From positions 766,001 through 830,000 of the forward strand of contig NZ_JAZHRU010000001.1 in NCBI RefSeq assembly GCF_036924525.1: a stretch of DNA of 64,000 nucleotides, written 5' to 3'. The stretch comes from Bradyrhizobium sp. AZCC 1719. Its GTDB lineage: Bacteria > Pseudomonadota > Alphaproteobacteria > Rhizobiales > Xanthobacteraceae. The translations under genes were made by a program, and so were the position numbers. How positions within the stretch are numbered: position 1 is the stretch's first letter; every line of letters starts with the position of its first letter. Positions 9,306 through 17,751 of this stretch are shown here, in pieces. The notes under the pieces were generated by a model, which did no database searches, was not told the origin of the DNA, and saw only the letters and a program-made list of their open reading frames with translations.

Positions 9306-10625
9306 TCAGTACGCCACCGCTTTCGGCCGCCCCACGCCGCAGTACAGAAAGCCGTTCCGCCTCACCTCCTCCGGAGAGTAGATGTTGCGCAGATCGACAA
9401 TCACGGGACAGGCCATGATGGTGGACAACTCCTTGAGGTCCAGCGCCCGGAACTGCTCCCATTCCGTGACAATGACGAGCGCGTGGCATCCTTTCGCGCA
9501 ACGATAGGCGCTGTCGCAGAAGGTAACGTTCTCGAACACCTTCTTCGCCTGCTCCATGCCGACGGGATCGAAAACACGCACCTCGGCTCCCATGTCCTGC
9601 AGCGCGGTGATCAGCGGAATGGATGGCGCGTCGCGCATGTCGTCGGTATCCGGCTTGAACGTTACGCCGAGCACCGCAATGGATTTGCCCCTGATGTTGC
9701 CGCCGAACGCATTCGCGACCTTGCGCGCCATCGCCCGCTTGCGCTGGTCGTTAACCGCGACCACCGTTTCCACGATTCGCACCGGCGCTTCATTGTCCTG
9801 GCCGGTCTTGATCAACGCCATCGCGTCCTTGGGAAAGCAGGAGCCACCGAAGCCCGGCCCCGCATGTAAAAATTTCTGGCCGATCCGGTTGTCGAGCCCG
9901 ATCCCGCGCGCGACTTCCTGCACGTTGGCGCCGACCTTTTCGGCGAGATCGGCGATCTCGTTGATGAAGGCGATCTTGGTGGCGAGAAAGGAATTGGCGG
10001 CGTACTTCGTCAATTCGGCGGTGCGGCGATCGGTATAGAGGATTGGGGACGCGTTGAGGTGAAGCGGTCGGTACACCTCGGCCATCACGCTGCGGGCGCG
10101 CGCGTCGTCCGTTCCGATCACGATCCGGTCGGGATGCTTGAAGTCGCGGATCGCCGCCCCTTCGCGCAGGAATTCGGGATTGGAAACGACAGCAACTTTG
10201 GCGTCGGGATTTTCTTCGCGGATGATACGCTCGACCTCGTCACCGGTCCCGACCGGGACCGTCGACTTGGTGACCACCACCGCCCGGTCGGGAAGTACGC
10301 CGGCGATCTCGCGCGCCGCCGCATAGACATAGGAAAGATCGGCATGGCCGTCGCCGCGGCGTGACGGCGTGCCTACCGCGATGAACACCACTTCCGCACC
10401 GCTGACGGCCGATTTCAGATCGCTCGAAAATGAAAGGCGGCCTTGGCCAACGTTTCGTGCCACCAGTTCGGCCAGTCCGGGTTCGTGGATCGGCATCTCC
10501 CCGCTGTCGAGGCTCGCAACCTTCTCCGCATTGCTGTCGATACAGACGACCTGATGGCCGAAATCGGAAAAGCACGCCCCTGACACCAGCCCGACATAGC
10601 CGGCGCCAATCATCGCTATATGCAT
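9306..10625 (-). CDS. ugd: UDP-glucose 6-dehydrogenase
   Basis: This enzyme oxidises UDP-glucose to UDP-glucuronate with two NAD. The 439-residue protein opens with MHIAMIGAGYVGLVSGACF, the NAD-binding loop. It contains the active-site cysteine loop AGPGFGGSCFPKDAMAL and the C-terminal domain start VLGVTFKPDTDDMRDAPS. The start at 10625 is chosen because the Rossmann strand begins immediately; the longer frame adds 11 unrelated residues. AGGAACC lies just upstream. The GDP-mannose dehydrogenase family is similar, but the adjacent glucuronate epimerase favours Ugd. It belongs to the leftward precursor block of the exopolysaccharide locus. Confidence 0.93.
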   Translation of the reverse strand: MHIAMIGAGYVGLVSGACFSDFGHQVVCIDSNAEKVASLDSGEMPIHEPGLAELVARNVGQGRLSFSSDLKSAVSGAEVVFIAVGTPSRRGDGHADLSYVYAAAREIAGVLPDRAVVVTKSTVPVGTGDEVERIIREENPDAKVAVVSNPEFLREGAAIRDFKHPDRIVIGTDDARARSVMAEVYRPLHLNASPILYTDRRTAELTKYAANSFLATKIAFINEIADLAEKVGANVQEVARGIGLDNRIGQKFLHAGPGFGGSCFPKDAMALIKTGQDNEAPVRIVETVVAVNDQRKRAMARKVANAFGGNIRGKSIAVLGVTFKPDTDDMRDAPSIPLITALQDMGAEVRVFDPVGMEQAKKVFENVTFCDSAYRCAKGCHALVIVTEWEQFRALDLKELSTIMACPVIVDLRNIYSPEEVRRNGFLYCGVGRPKAVAY

Positions 10626-10693
10626 TACGGTTCCTGTCTGAAAAGCCGCGCGGCCCAAAGGCCGTGCCGGCGGAGAGGCGGTGAAACGACGAG

Positions 10694-11482
10694 CTAGCTG
10701 CTCAATATCGATTCGCCGTCGAGATGCCGGGGAAAGAAGAAGAAGTTGTTGACGTAGAACTGTCCGTTCTTGCGACCGCCGTCCGGCCGCAGCGCATCGG
10801 CGTCCTGAAGCCTTCGGGAATCGAACTGTTCCACTCCGATCACGTCGTTGTCCTTCAGGAAGAACCCCCGATAGGATTTATTCCGGAAGAATTCGAACAC
10901 CAAACGGGTCGCCTCGGCGCGGTGGCGGTCCTCCGCCTCGACCAGGAATACCGGCTGGCAGCGTTCCAGAAGCTCGACGGCGCCGTTCAGCACATTCAAC
11001 TCGTGGCCTTCGACGTCGATCTTTACGAACGCCACGTCCTGGTCGATGACAGCGTCGAGCCGCGCGATCGGCACATGGGCGGAAACGAGTCTTGCCGATG
11101 AATCGGCTCGTGCCTCCAGCGAGGCAAGGCCGTACACTAGACCATCTTCGCCTTGCGGGATGAACAACTCGGCATCGCCGTCATGATCCGACAGCGCGAT
11201 CTCGTGGACGCTCACATTGCGCGCCGAGGTTCGGCGCAACAACCTCGCCATCTGCTGCGAAGGCTCGAAGGCATGAACCTGCCGGGAAAGCCGCGCCAGC
11301 CGCCGCGTGTAGAGGCCGCAGTTCGCGCCGACGTCGACCGTCACCGCGTCGTCGGGAATGACCTTGTCGAGATAGGACAGTTCCCGCTCCGCCGATTTGG
11401 GGCGCTTCATGAAGTGCCACTGCAGCCATATCGAGGGAAACGCATCCTTCACCAGCTCCTTGACGTGTTGTTTTGTGTTCAT
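10694..11482 (-). CDS. FkbM-family SAM-dependent methyltransferase
   Basis: The protein has 262 residues. The SAM-binding core is seen in VTVDVGANCGLYTRRLA and VHAFEPSQQ. FVKIDVEGHELNVLNGA is the FkbM signature, and FLVEAEDRH follows. Such enzymes O-methylate sugars or other small acceptors, so a methyl decoration on the polysaccharide repeat is the likely role. The start at 11482 has AGGGAAG upstream; the frame is open to 11566, but the added residues are Arg/Ala-rich and unlike the family. It lies between the guanylyltransferase and UDP-glucose dehydrogenase genes, all leftward and probably co-transcribed. Confidence 0.85.
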   Translation of the reverse strand: MNTKQHVKELVKDAFPSIWLQWHFMKRPKSAERELSYLDKVIPDDAVTVDVGANCGLYTRRLARLSRQVHAFEPSQQMARLLRRTSARNVSVHEIALSDHDGDAELFIPQGEDGLVYGLASLEARADSSARLVSAHVPIARLDAVIDQDVAFVKIDVEGHELNVLNGAVELLERCQPVFLVEAEDRHRAEATRLVFEFFRNKSYRGFFLKDNDVIGVEQFDSRRLQDADALRPDGGRKNGQFYVNNFFFFPRHLDGESILSS

Positions 11483-11569
11483 TGCTGCTTCCCTTCGTGT
11501 CGCGCGCGCACGCCTCGTTGCGGCGTGCGCCGTCCTCGATGCGGATGCTGCCTCCCACCCCACCACACC

Positions 11570-13009
11570 TCAAATGCGGTCATAGATGTCCTGCACGCGG
11601 ACGATGTCGTCCTCCCCGAGATAGGCGCCCGACTGGACCTCGATCAGGTTGAGGGGAACCTTTCCGGGATTCTCCAGACGATGCATGCATCCCAAGGGGA
11701 CGAAGATCGACTCGTTCTCGCGCAGCAGGATTTCCTCGTCGTCGCGCGTAACGATCGCGGTGCCGTTCACCACGACCCAATGTTCGGCGCGGTGATAATG
11801 TTTCTGCAGCGACAGCTTGGCGCCGGGATTGACGGTGATGCGCTTGACCTGAAACCGCTCCCCGGCATGGATCGACTGATAGTATCCCCAGGGGCGATGG
11901 ACGCTGTGGGTCTGGGTTGCCGAGCGATGGCCGTTTGCCTTCAGGCGCTCGACCAGCTTTCCGACGTCCTGGTCGCGTTTCCGGCTGGTCACCAGCACCA
12001 CGTCCGGCGACGTGGCGATGACGAGATCCTCGACGCCGAGCGCCGCGACCAGTTGCCCGTCGCCCCGCACGTAGCAACCCGAAGCATCTTCCACTACCGC
12101 ATCGCCAATCACGACATTGCCCGACGAATCCTTCTCCGCCATCGACCACAGGGCCGACCAGCTTCCGACATCGCTCCAGTCGAACGTGGCGGGAACGACT
12201 ACCGCGTTGTCGGTCTTCTCCATGATCGCGTAGTCCATCGAGATGGTCGGACAGGCCTCGAAAGCGCGCTCATCAAGTCGGAGAAAATCGAGGTCGCGGG
12301 TTGCGCCCGTCAGCGCCTTGCGACAGGCGGCCAGGACCTCCGGCGCCCGGTGCGCCAATTCGTCGATGAACTGACGCGCCGGCAGCAGAAATATCCCGCT
12401 GTTCCAGACATGCTCGTCGCAGGCCAGCAGGCGCTCGACCGTCACCAGATCCGGCTTCTCGACGAAGCTGGCGACGTTACGAATCGGAGAAGCGGCTTCC
12501 AGCTCATCGCCCATCCGGATATAGCCGAATCCGGTCGCTGCCGACGAAGGCCGCACGCCGAACAGAACGAATCGGCCGTAGCGCGCGGCTGTGATGCCCG
12601 TCGATATGGCGGCGCGAAACGCGGCGTGATCCCGCACCCAGTGGTCGACCGGCATCGCCAGTATCACGGCGTCGGGATCGGCCTCGCTGGCGAGCAGCGC
12701 TGCGACCGCGACCGCAGGAGCGGTGTTTCTTCCGAACGGCTCGAGCACGATGGTCGGGCGATCGACGCCGACCGCGCGCAACTGCTCACCGATCGCAAAA
12801 CGATGCTCGGCGTTTGCGATCACCATCGGGTCGGTAAACAGCGAGCGATCGTCGACCCGTAGCGCCGTTTGCTGCAGCAGGGTGTTCTCGCCGAGCAGCG
12901 AGAGCAGTTGCTTGGGATAGGTTTCGCGCGAAAGCGGCCACAGCCGCGAGCCGGCGCCACCGGACAGGAGAACGGGTACGATACGGCCGCGCGGCTCGAT
13001 CATCGGCAT
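11570..13009 (-). CDS. manC: Mannose-1-phosphate guanylyltransferase / mannose-6-phosphate isomerase
   Basis: This bifunctional enzyme makes GDP-mannose from mannose-1-P and GTP, and interconverts fructose-6-P and mannose-6-P. The 479-residue length is standard for type II enzymes (AlgA/XanB/ManC). The N-terminal nucleotidyltransferase shows VPVLLSGGAGSRLWPLSR with YPKQLL, then GYIRMGDE and VASFVEKPD. The C-terminal cupin isomerase domain begins at HRPWGYYQSI and has LQKHYHRAEHWVVV with metal-binding His residues. The start at 13009 fits the usual short N-terminus. It sits 36 bp after the priming transferase and supplies GDP-mannose to the locus. Confidence 0.94.
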   Translation of the reverse strand: MPMIEPRGRIVPVLLSGGAGSRLWPLSRETYPKQLLSLLGENTLLQQTALRVDDRSLFTDPMVIANAEHRFAIGEQLRAVGVDRPTIVLEPFGRNTAPAVAVAALLASEADPDAVILAMPVDHWVRDHAAFRAAISTGITAARYGRFVLFGVRPSSAATGFGYIRMGDELEAASPIRNVASFVEKPDLVTVERLLACDEHVWNSGIFLLPARQFIDELAHRAPEVLAACRKALTGATRDLDFLRLDERAFEACPTISMDYAIMEKTDNAVVVPATFDWSDVGSWSALWSMAEKDSSGNVVIGDAVVEDASGCYVRGDGQLVAALGVEDLVIATSPDVVLVTSRKRDQDVGKLVERLKANGHRSATQTHSVHRPWGYYQSIHAGERFQVKRITVNPGAKLSLQKHYHRAEHWVVVNGTAIVTRDDEEILLRENESIFVPLGCMHRLENPGKVPLNLIEVQSGAYLGEDDIVRVQDIYDRI

Positions 13010-13044
13010 TGCATGGTCCTTCGATGTTGCGACGTTGAGCTCGG

Positions 13045-13827
13045 TCAGAATCCGCTTCCCGACAGGAATTCTTTGCGGATCGTGCGGATGATGATCATGA
13101 TGTCCATGCGCAGCGACCACCGCTCGATGTAATCGAGATCGTAATCGATCCGTGAAACCGCCGGACCGAATTCGGCCGTGCTTCCCCTGCAGCCGCTGAC
13201 CTGCGCGAGCCCGGTAATGCCCGGCCGCGCCGTATGCCGCTGAAAATAATAAGGCACGAGGTGTTCGTAGGGCAGATCCGCCGCCAGCATTCCCGGCACA
13301 TGCGGCCGCGGCCCAACCAGCGACATATCGCCCTTGATCACGTTGATCAGCTGCGGAATTTCGTCGAGGCTGGTCTTGCGCAGAATTCGCCCCACCGGCG
13401 TCACGCGCGCGTCGCCCTGAACCGTCTGCCTTACGCCGCGCACATCACCCGCATCCGCGCGCATGGTGCGGAACTTGTAGATCTTGAAGCGGCGATTGCG
13501 ATAGCCGTATCGATACTGGAAGAACAGCACCGGGCCCGGCGACGTCAGCTTTATCGCAACTGCGATGACGATCAGGAGCGGCGCGAAGAACAGTAATGCG
13601 CCGCTTGCCGCAGCAATATCGAACACACGCTTCGCAAGCGACGAGGACGGTTCGTTTCGTGCCCTTCGGCGCGACCGCCGGCGGGCTCGATACGCGCCAT
13701 GCGTACCGCCGCCGGCAAATTCGACAGGACGGACTGATATCTCAGTTCGCTCTCTTCGAATCGGCGCAACGTTGCTCCTCGGCGCAACGTCGCTCCGATC
13801 GAAGTTGGCTGTCACGATGGAGGCCAT
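13045..13827 (-). CDS. Undecaprenyl-phosphate sugar-1-phosphate transferase (ExoY-like priming enzyme)
   Basis: This enzyme loads the first sugar phosphate (hexose or galactose type) onto undecaprenyl phosphate at the inner membrane. The protein has 260 residues: about 75 basic, low-complexity residues, [20 protein letters not shown] as the membrane helix, then the catalytic domain with [39 protein letters not shown] and [13 protein letters not shown]. It is the small ExoY form, without the multi-helix N-terminus of WbaP/WcaJ. The start at 13827 has an excellent GAGGAG site. It is first gene of the leftward precursor block, with its promoter in the 536-bp divergent region. Confidence 0.93.
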   Translation of the reverse strand: MASIVTANFDRSDVAPRSNVAPIRRERTEISVRPVEFAGGGTHGAYRARRRSRRRARNEPSSSLAKRVFDIAAASGALLFFAPLLIVIAVAIKLTSPGPVLFFQYRYGYRNRRFKIYKFRTMRADAGDVRGVRQTVQGDARVTPVGRILRKTSLDEIPQLINVIKGDMSLVGPRPHVPGMLAADLPYEHLVPYYFQRHTARPGITGLAQVSGCRGSTAEFGPAVSRIDYDLDYIERWSLRMDIMIIIRTIRKEFLSGSGF

Positions 13828-14363
13828 GACTCTCCTCTCTGCGGGAACCGGACTGTGAATCAAGCGCGTGGAATTCACCCGACAGCGAGTGCGACGATTT
13901 CGCAGCAGCGAACGTCCGCACTTCGCGGTCGCTAGACTTTCCAGAATCTTGAGCGAAGTTTGGCGCAAATGCGAAAACGGTGCCGCGCCACCACGGAACT
14001 GAATCGTTAACGAGATTTGTGCGACGCGATATTCCGATTTGTTCGGAGATGCTTAGACTCGATTTGCCTGGTTAATGAGCTGCGCGTGACTCGAGGCTGC
14101 CATGCATAATCGAAAAGCGCGGAACAAATTCCATTGTTCGATTCTCGACGAATGTAGCTTCGCTGCACGGGCAACAAATGCCTGTCTCGTCGTTGTTTTG
14201 ATCGAGTTTGTTAATCGAAAGCCAAGCGATCCTCTGCAGCCTGACGACTGGTAGTGACTAAGGCGCACGGGCTGGCGCGGTGGTCGCAACGTTTGGAAAG
14301 AAAACAGAGACGGCAGCGATTCGCGAGCCGTCCACCTTGCGGAACGCTTCCAGGGAGGCGCCC
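13828..14363. other. Divergent promoter region of the exopolysaccharide locus
   Basis: This gene-free, AT-richer stretch lies between the leftward precursor operon and the rightward small-protein/phosphatase genes. It should hold both promoters. A 5-bp perfect inverted repeat, TCCGA-TTTGT-TCGGA, lies near 14034-14048, which could be a regulator site but is too short to assign. Open frames here are basic, repetitive and unsupported. Confidence 0.5.
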
Positions 14364-14507
14364 ATGATGGCCGAACGTCTGCACAGCCGTGCGCTGGTGC
14401 CGCACGGCACATTGTCGTCCGATCGCAGGCTGAGGAACCGCATCATCATCGCGAACGCGGTTGCGTGGATTGCGATCGTGATCCTGATCTGCCTGCTCTT
14501 TTTCTAA
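14364..14507 (+). CDS. Small single-span membrane protein (47 residues)
   Basis: This is a 47-residue peptide starting MMAERLHSRALVPHG, with a basic patch SDRRLRNR and one C-terminal hydrophobic helix, IIIANAVAWIAIVILICLLF, ending in Phe. The ATG at 14364 has GGGAGG at 14353-14358, 5 bases upstream, which makes real translation likely. It opens the rightward exopolysaccharide block, 79 bp before the phosphatase. It belongs to no family I can name. A role as a small inner-membrane partner of the assembly machinery is inferred from position only. Confidence 0.6.
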   Translation: MMAERLHSRALVPHGTLSSDRRLRNRIIIANAVAWIAIVILICLLFF

Positions 14508-14586
14508 TCTATTACTTGTGGCCGCATCTCGGCGCATGGTGTCATGGATTGACCGCCGCGCGGTTCCATGATCGACATCGCACACC

Positions 14587-15321
14587 ATGCACCAAACGTC
14601 TGCGGGACCTTCACGCTCCGTTAACGCTTCGACGCCTGCCGATACACGCATCTATGCGGTCGGCGACATCCACGGCCGCGCCGACCTGCTGAGCGAGATC
14701 ATTGCACGCATCGACGATGACATAAGGCGTAGACCGATCGCGCACTCGGTCGAGATCTATCTCGGCGATTATGTCGATCGCGGACCACACTCCAGGACGG
14801 TGATCGACCTGCTCACAGTCAGACTCGTTGCCCATCACGCGGTATGTCTACGCGGCAACCACGAGGCCGTGATGGAGGGGTTCCTTCAGGATCCGGCCAT
14901 CCTGCAGTATTGGCTACCATTAGGCGGCATGCAGACGCTTGCATCGTATGGCGTTGAACTGCATGACGAAACCGCGACGGCGAACGAAGTGCATCGCCGC
15001 TTTCTCGAGGCGTTTCCGCGTGCACACGAACTGTTCATGCAGTGTTTGCGCAATCAGTTCAGGTGCGGCGATTTCCTGTTCGTGCACGCCGGCATTCGTC
15101 CGGATGTCCCGATCGAGCATCAGGATCCCAACGACCTGATTTGGATTCGCGATGCGTTCCTGGACTCTACACGGGATCACGAACAATTCATCGTGCACGG
15201 CCATACGCCGGTGCCGCATCCGGATATCAGACATAACCGAATCAACATCGATACTGCTGCGTGGCGAACGGGAACATTGACCTGCATTGCGATAGAAGGA
15301 TCGGCGATTCTCTTCCTGTGA
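14587..15321 (+). CDS. PPP-family serine/threonine (dual-specificity) protein phosphatase
   Basis: This is a 244-residue metallophosphoesterase. The PPP signatures are all present: GDIHG (26-30), GDYVDRG (60-66), RGNHE (89-93), then VHAGI and HGHTPVPHP for the remaining metal ligands. It is a soluble cytoplasmic enzyme with no membrane segment. It precedes the export genes and a Wzc-type tyrosine autokinase, while no Wzb-like low-molecular-weight phosphatase is visible. It may therefore be the phosphatase that resets the kinase; bacterial PPP enzymes can act on phosphotyrosine. That role is inferred. The ATG at 14587 lacks a clear ribosome binding site. Confidence 0.88.
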   Translation: MHQTSAGPSRSVNASTPADTRIYAVGDIHGRADLLSEIIARIDDDIRRRPIAHSVEIYLGDYVDRGPHSRTVIDLLTVRLVAHHAVCLRGNHEAVMEGFLQDPAILQYWLPLGGMQTLASYGVELHDETATANEVHRRFLEAFPRAHELFMQCLRNQFRCGDFLFVHAGIRPDVPIEHQDPNDLIWIRDAFLDSTRDHEQFIVHGHTPVPHPDIRHNRINIDTAAWRTGTLTCIAIEGSAILFL

Positions 15322-15448
15322 CTCGCATGCAACGTCTCGTTAACGCATGCGCGCATATTGGGCACATGGAACTTCGTCATCACATTCTTTCGCCGTTTTT
15401 GCTTCCCTATCATCCGCGGCTGTTACGTGCATTCATGGAGATGCAGCC

Positions 15449-16036
15449 ATGCAGCAACGGTCGTCCAGCGCCGGCCCGACGCTTCCTTCTCTTCTCTTCG
15501 TCCTTGTAATCGCCGGCATCAGTGCCGGATTTTCGATTCGTGCTTCAGCACAAACGCCGCCACCCGCATCGTCTGCGGAGCGTTACGTTCTCGGTCCGAA
15601 CGATCGAATCAGGCTGAAGGTCTACGGCGAACCTGACATCACCGGCGAGTATGAAATCGACAATGGCGGTCAAGTTTCGATTCCGCTCGCCGGTCTCATC
15701 AAGGCTGCAGGCGCCACGACGCGGCAGCTTGAAAAAGCGATAGCGTCCGCGCTTGCAAAGGGAATCGTGCGCGATCCGCGCGTCAACGTCGAGATCGCGC
15801 AGTATCGCCCGTATTACATTCTCGGCGAAGTGAAGAAGAGCGGTGAATATCCATACCGCAATGGGTTGACTGTCATGGACGCGATCGCAAGCGCCGGCGG
15901 ATTCACGTACCGCGCCAACGAAAACAAGGTCTATCTGCGCCGTGCAGGTGCCGGTGCGGAAGAGACCCACCCTCTCGATGCTCCCGTTCCGGTCTATCCC
16001 GGCGACAACATTAGGGTTCCGGAACGCTACTTCTAG
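15449..16036 (+). CDS. Short polysaccharide export (OPX, Wza-like) protein
   Basis: This periplasmic protein belongs to the polysaccharide export family. A signal peptide (hydrophobic LLFVLVIAGISAGF, cleavage near ASA-Q) leads to the export domain YVLGPNDRIRLKVYGEPDI and one SLBB domain, YYILGEVKKSGEYPYRNGL through DAIASAGGF. At 195 residues it is about half the size of Wza. It has no lipobox cysteine and no C-terminal amphipathic helix to cross the outer membrane. The start at 15449 has GGAG 8 bases upstream. The next gene encodes an outer-membrane beta-barrel, so the pair may form the export pore together. Confidence 0.92.
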   Translation: MQQRSSSAGPTLPSLLFVLVIAGISAGFSIRASAQTPPPASSAERYVLGPNDRIRLKVYGEPDITGEYEIDNGGQVSIPLAGLIKAAGATTRQLEKAIASALAKGIVRDPRVNVEIAQYRPYYILGEVKKSGEYPYRNGLTVMDAIASAGGFTYRANENKVYLRRAGAGAEETHPLDAPVPVYPGDNIRVPERYF

Positions 16037-16332
16037 CGTCTCGGAATTCAGATGGAGTGCATGCGCCCGTGAGCGGATGATGGCGCGCATGTTGCGCTGT
16101 TGTCACAGTTCGCATTTTGCACATGCGAAATATTTTGCGACGCGAGGAAAACTTTTTCCGGCAAGGCGCGTTGCAAGCGAGCGCATCACTTCAATCTCAC
16201 AACTCAAAAACCTTGCGCCCGCGTACCGAGTAGAGGCCTGCCGTTCTTATGCGCAGTCGACGATCATTATTTGAGCGATGGGCCTCGCCCGATAAGTGTT
16301 CGCCGCCTTCGCGTTCCCGCAAGGGATGGGTG

Positions 16333-17751
16333 ATGGGATTCGAGTCTGCATCGCTGAATACGTCTGAGGGAAGCGGAGAGCGATCGCGTTCCATAGGCGT
16401 GCCCGGCCGCTTCAGCTTCAACCTGTTGCCTGCTCCGGCGGCGGCCATCCTGCTCGGTCTCGGATCGTCCGCGAATGCACAAGCCATTCCGTGGACCGGA
16501 GAGTTCGCTTCACCCTGGAACGCGCAGAAGATCTTTGAACCGTCATCGCTGCCGGACAGGACCGATCCGGACAACCGCGAAGAGATACCGCCCGAGGACA
16601 TGCCGGTGAAGAAGCGACAACAGCCTGGCTATGAACCCATCGGTATTCGCGCCGGCTCCTGGATGTTCAACCCGTCGCTGACCGCCGGCACTTTTTACGA
16701 CAGCAACGTCTTTGCGTCGAACACTACCAAGCGTTCCGACATCGCGGCAGTGATCGAGCCCACCCTTCGCGCGCACTCATTATGGGGACGGCATGGCGTT
16801 GATCTGAAGCTGAATGCCCAGCAGACGCTCTACAACCAGAATTCGAGCCTGAACCAGACCAGTGCCAGCCTGAAGGGCAACGGCTGGCTCGACATTACGA
16901 AAGACACGATGCTGCTGAGCAGCTTTCAGGTCGCGCATCTGAACGAAGGCGTCGGCACGCTCGGTTCGCCCAGCAACGCCATATCGCCAACGCCGTATAA
17001 CCTGATGTCCGGCGACGTCACGCTGCGCAGGGAGTTCAACCGGCTGACGACATCGATCGGTTTCCGAACCGATTCCTACGACTTCCAATCGACGCGCGCG
17101 CAGGACGGCACCATCATCAACCAGGATGCCCGCGACGGGCAGATCTATGCACTGCACAGCCGGATCGATTATGCGATCTCTTCCACCCTCGGCTGGTTCG
17201 GCGGCGTGGAAGGCAATCAGCGCGACATCAGGGGAACGCCGGGCCATACCCTGGATTCGCAGGGCTATCGCGCGCTGTCCGGCATCACCGTCGGGCTGAG
17301 CAACCTTGTCACCGGCGAATTCGGCGCCGGTTACGTCCAACAACGTTTCGACGATCCGTCGATCGGCATGATCGAAGGTCCTTCCTATCGTGCGCGGCTG
17401 ACGTGGCGGCCCACCCGGCTGCTCGACGTGCATGTCAATGCCGAACAGCTCGTCACGCAGACCTCTGACACCAGCGCCACCGGCGTGCTTGCAAATGCGG
17501 TCCAACTCGGCGTCGACTACGAACTGCGGCGCAACGTGATCGTATCGCTGGCGGGCGGTTACGAGAACGACCGGTTCTTCGGCCAGGTCCGCAAGGACAA
17601 CGTGCTAACATCAGACACGCGGGTCAAGTATCTCATCAACCGCTTCGGCGCCGTTTCCGCCTACTACCGCTACACCAAGCGCGACAGCGACGTTCCCGTC
17701 TTCAGCTTCGACAAACACTTGGTAGGAATGAATGTTACAGCGCAATTCTGA
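16333..17751 (+). CDS. Outer-membrane beta-barrel protein of the exopolysaccharide locus
   Basis: The protein has 472 residues. A late signal peptide (LLPAPAAAILLGLGSSANAQ) is followed by a soluble lead, then PSLTAGTFYDSNVFASN and alternating hydrophobic/aromatic strands to the terminal Phe (MNVTAQF), as in outer-membrane barrels. Repeated phrases such as SIGFRTDSYDF, LGWFGGVEGNQ and AVSAYYRYTKR look like barrel strands with turns. It overlaps the next gene by 20 bases, so expression is coupled. Such barrels occur beside short OPX proteins and probably form the outer-membrane channel. The start at 16333 is preferred over 16249, which adds unrelated residues. No exact family name is claimed. 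Confidence 0.82.
   Translation: MGFESASLNTSEGSGERSRSIGVPGRFSFNLLPAPAAAILLGLGSSANAQAIPWTGEFASPWNAQKIFEPSSLPDRTDPDNREEIPPEDMPVKKRQQPGYEPIGIRAGSWMFNPSLTAGTFYDSNVFASNTTKRSDIAAVIEPTLRAHSLWGRHGVDLKLNAQQTLYNQNSSLNQTSASLKGNGWLDITKDTMLLSSFQVAHLNEGVGTLGSPSNAISPTPYNLMSGDVTLRREFNRLTTSIGFRTDSYDFQSTRAQDGTIINQDARDGQIYALHSRIDYAISSTLGWFGGVEGNQRDIRGTPGHTLDSQGYRALSGITVGLSNLVTGEFGAGYVQQRFDDPSIGMIEGPSYRARLTWRPTRLLDVHVNAEQLVTQTSDTSATGVLANAVQLGVDYELRRNVIVSLAGGYENDRFFGQVRKDNVLTSDTRVKYLINRFGAVSAYYRYTKRDSDVPVFSFDKHLVGMNVTAQF

Noticed and set aside
11153..12862. Long open frame on the plus strand opposite the ManC gene
   Set aside because: The opposite strand has full nucleotidyltransferase and cupin motifs. The plus frame lacks any family resemblance.
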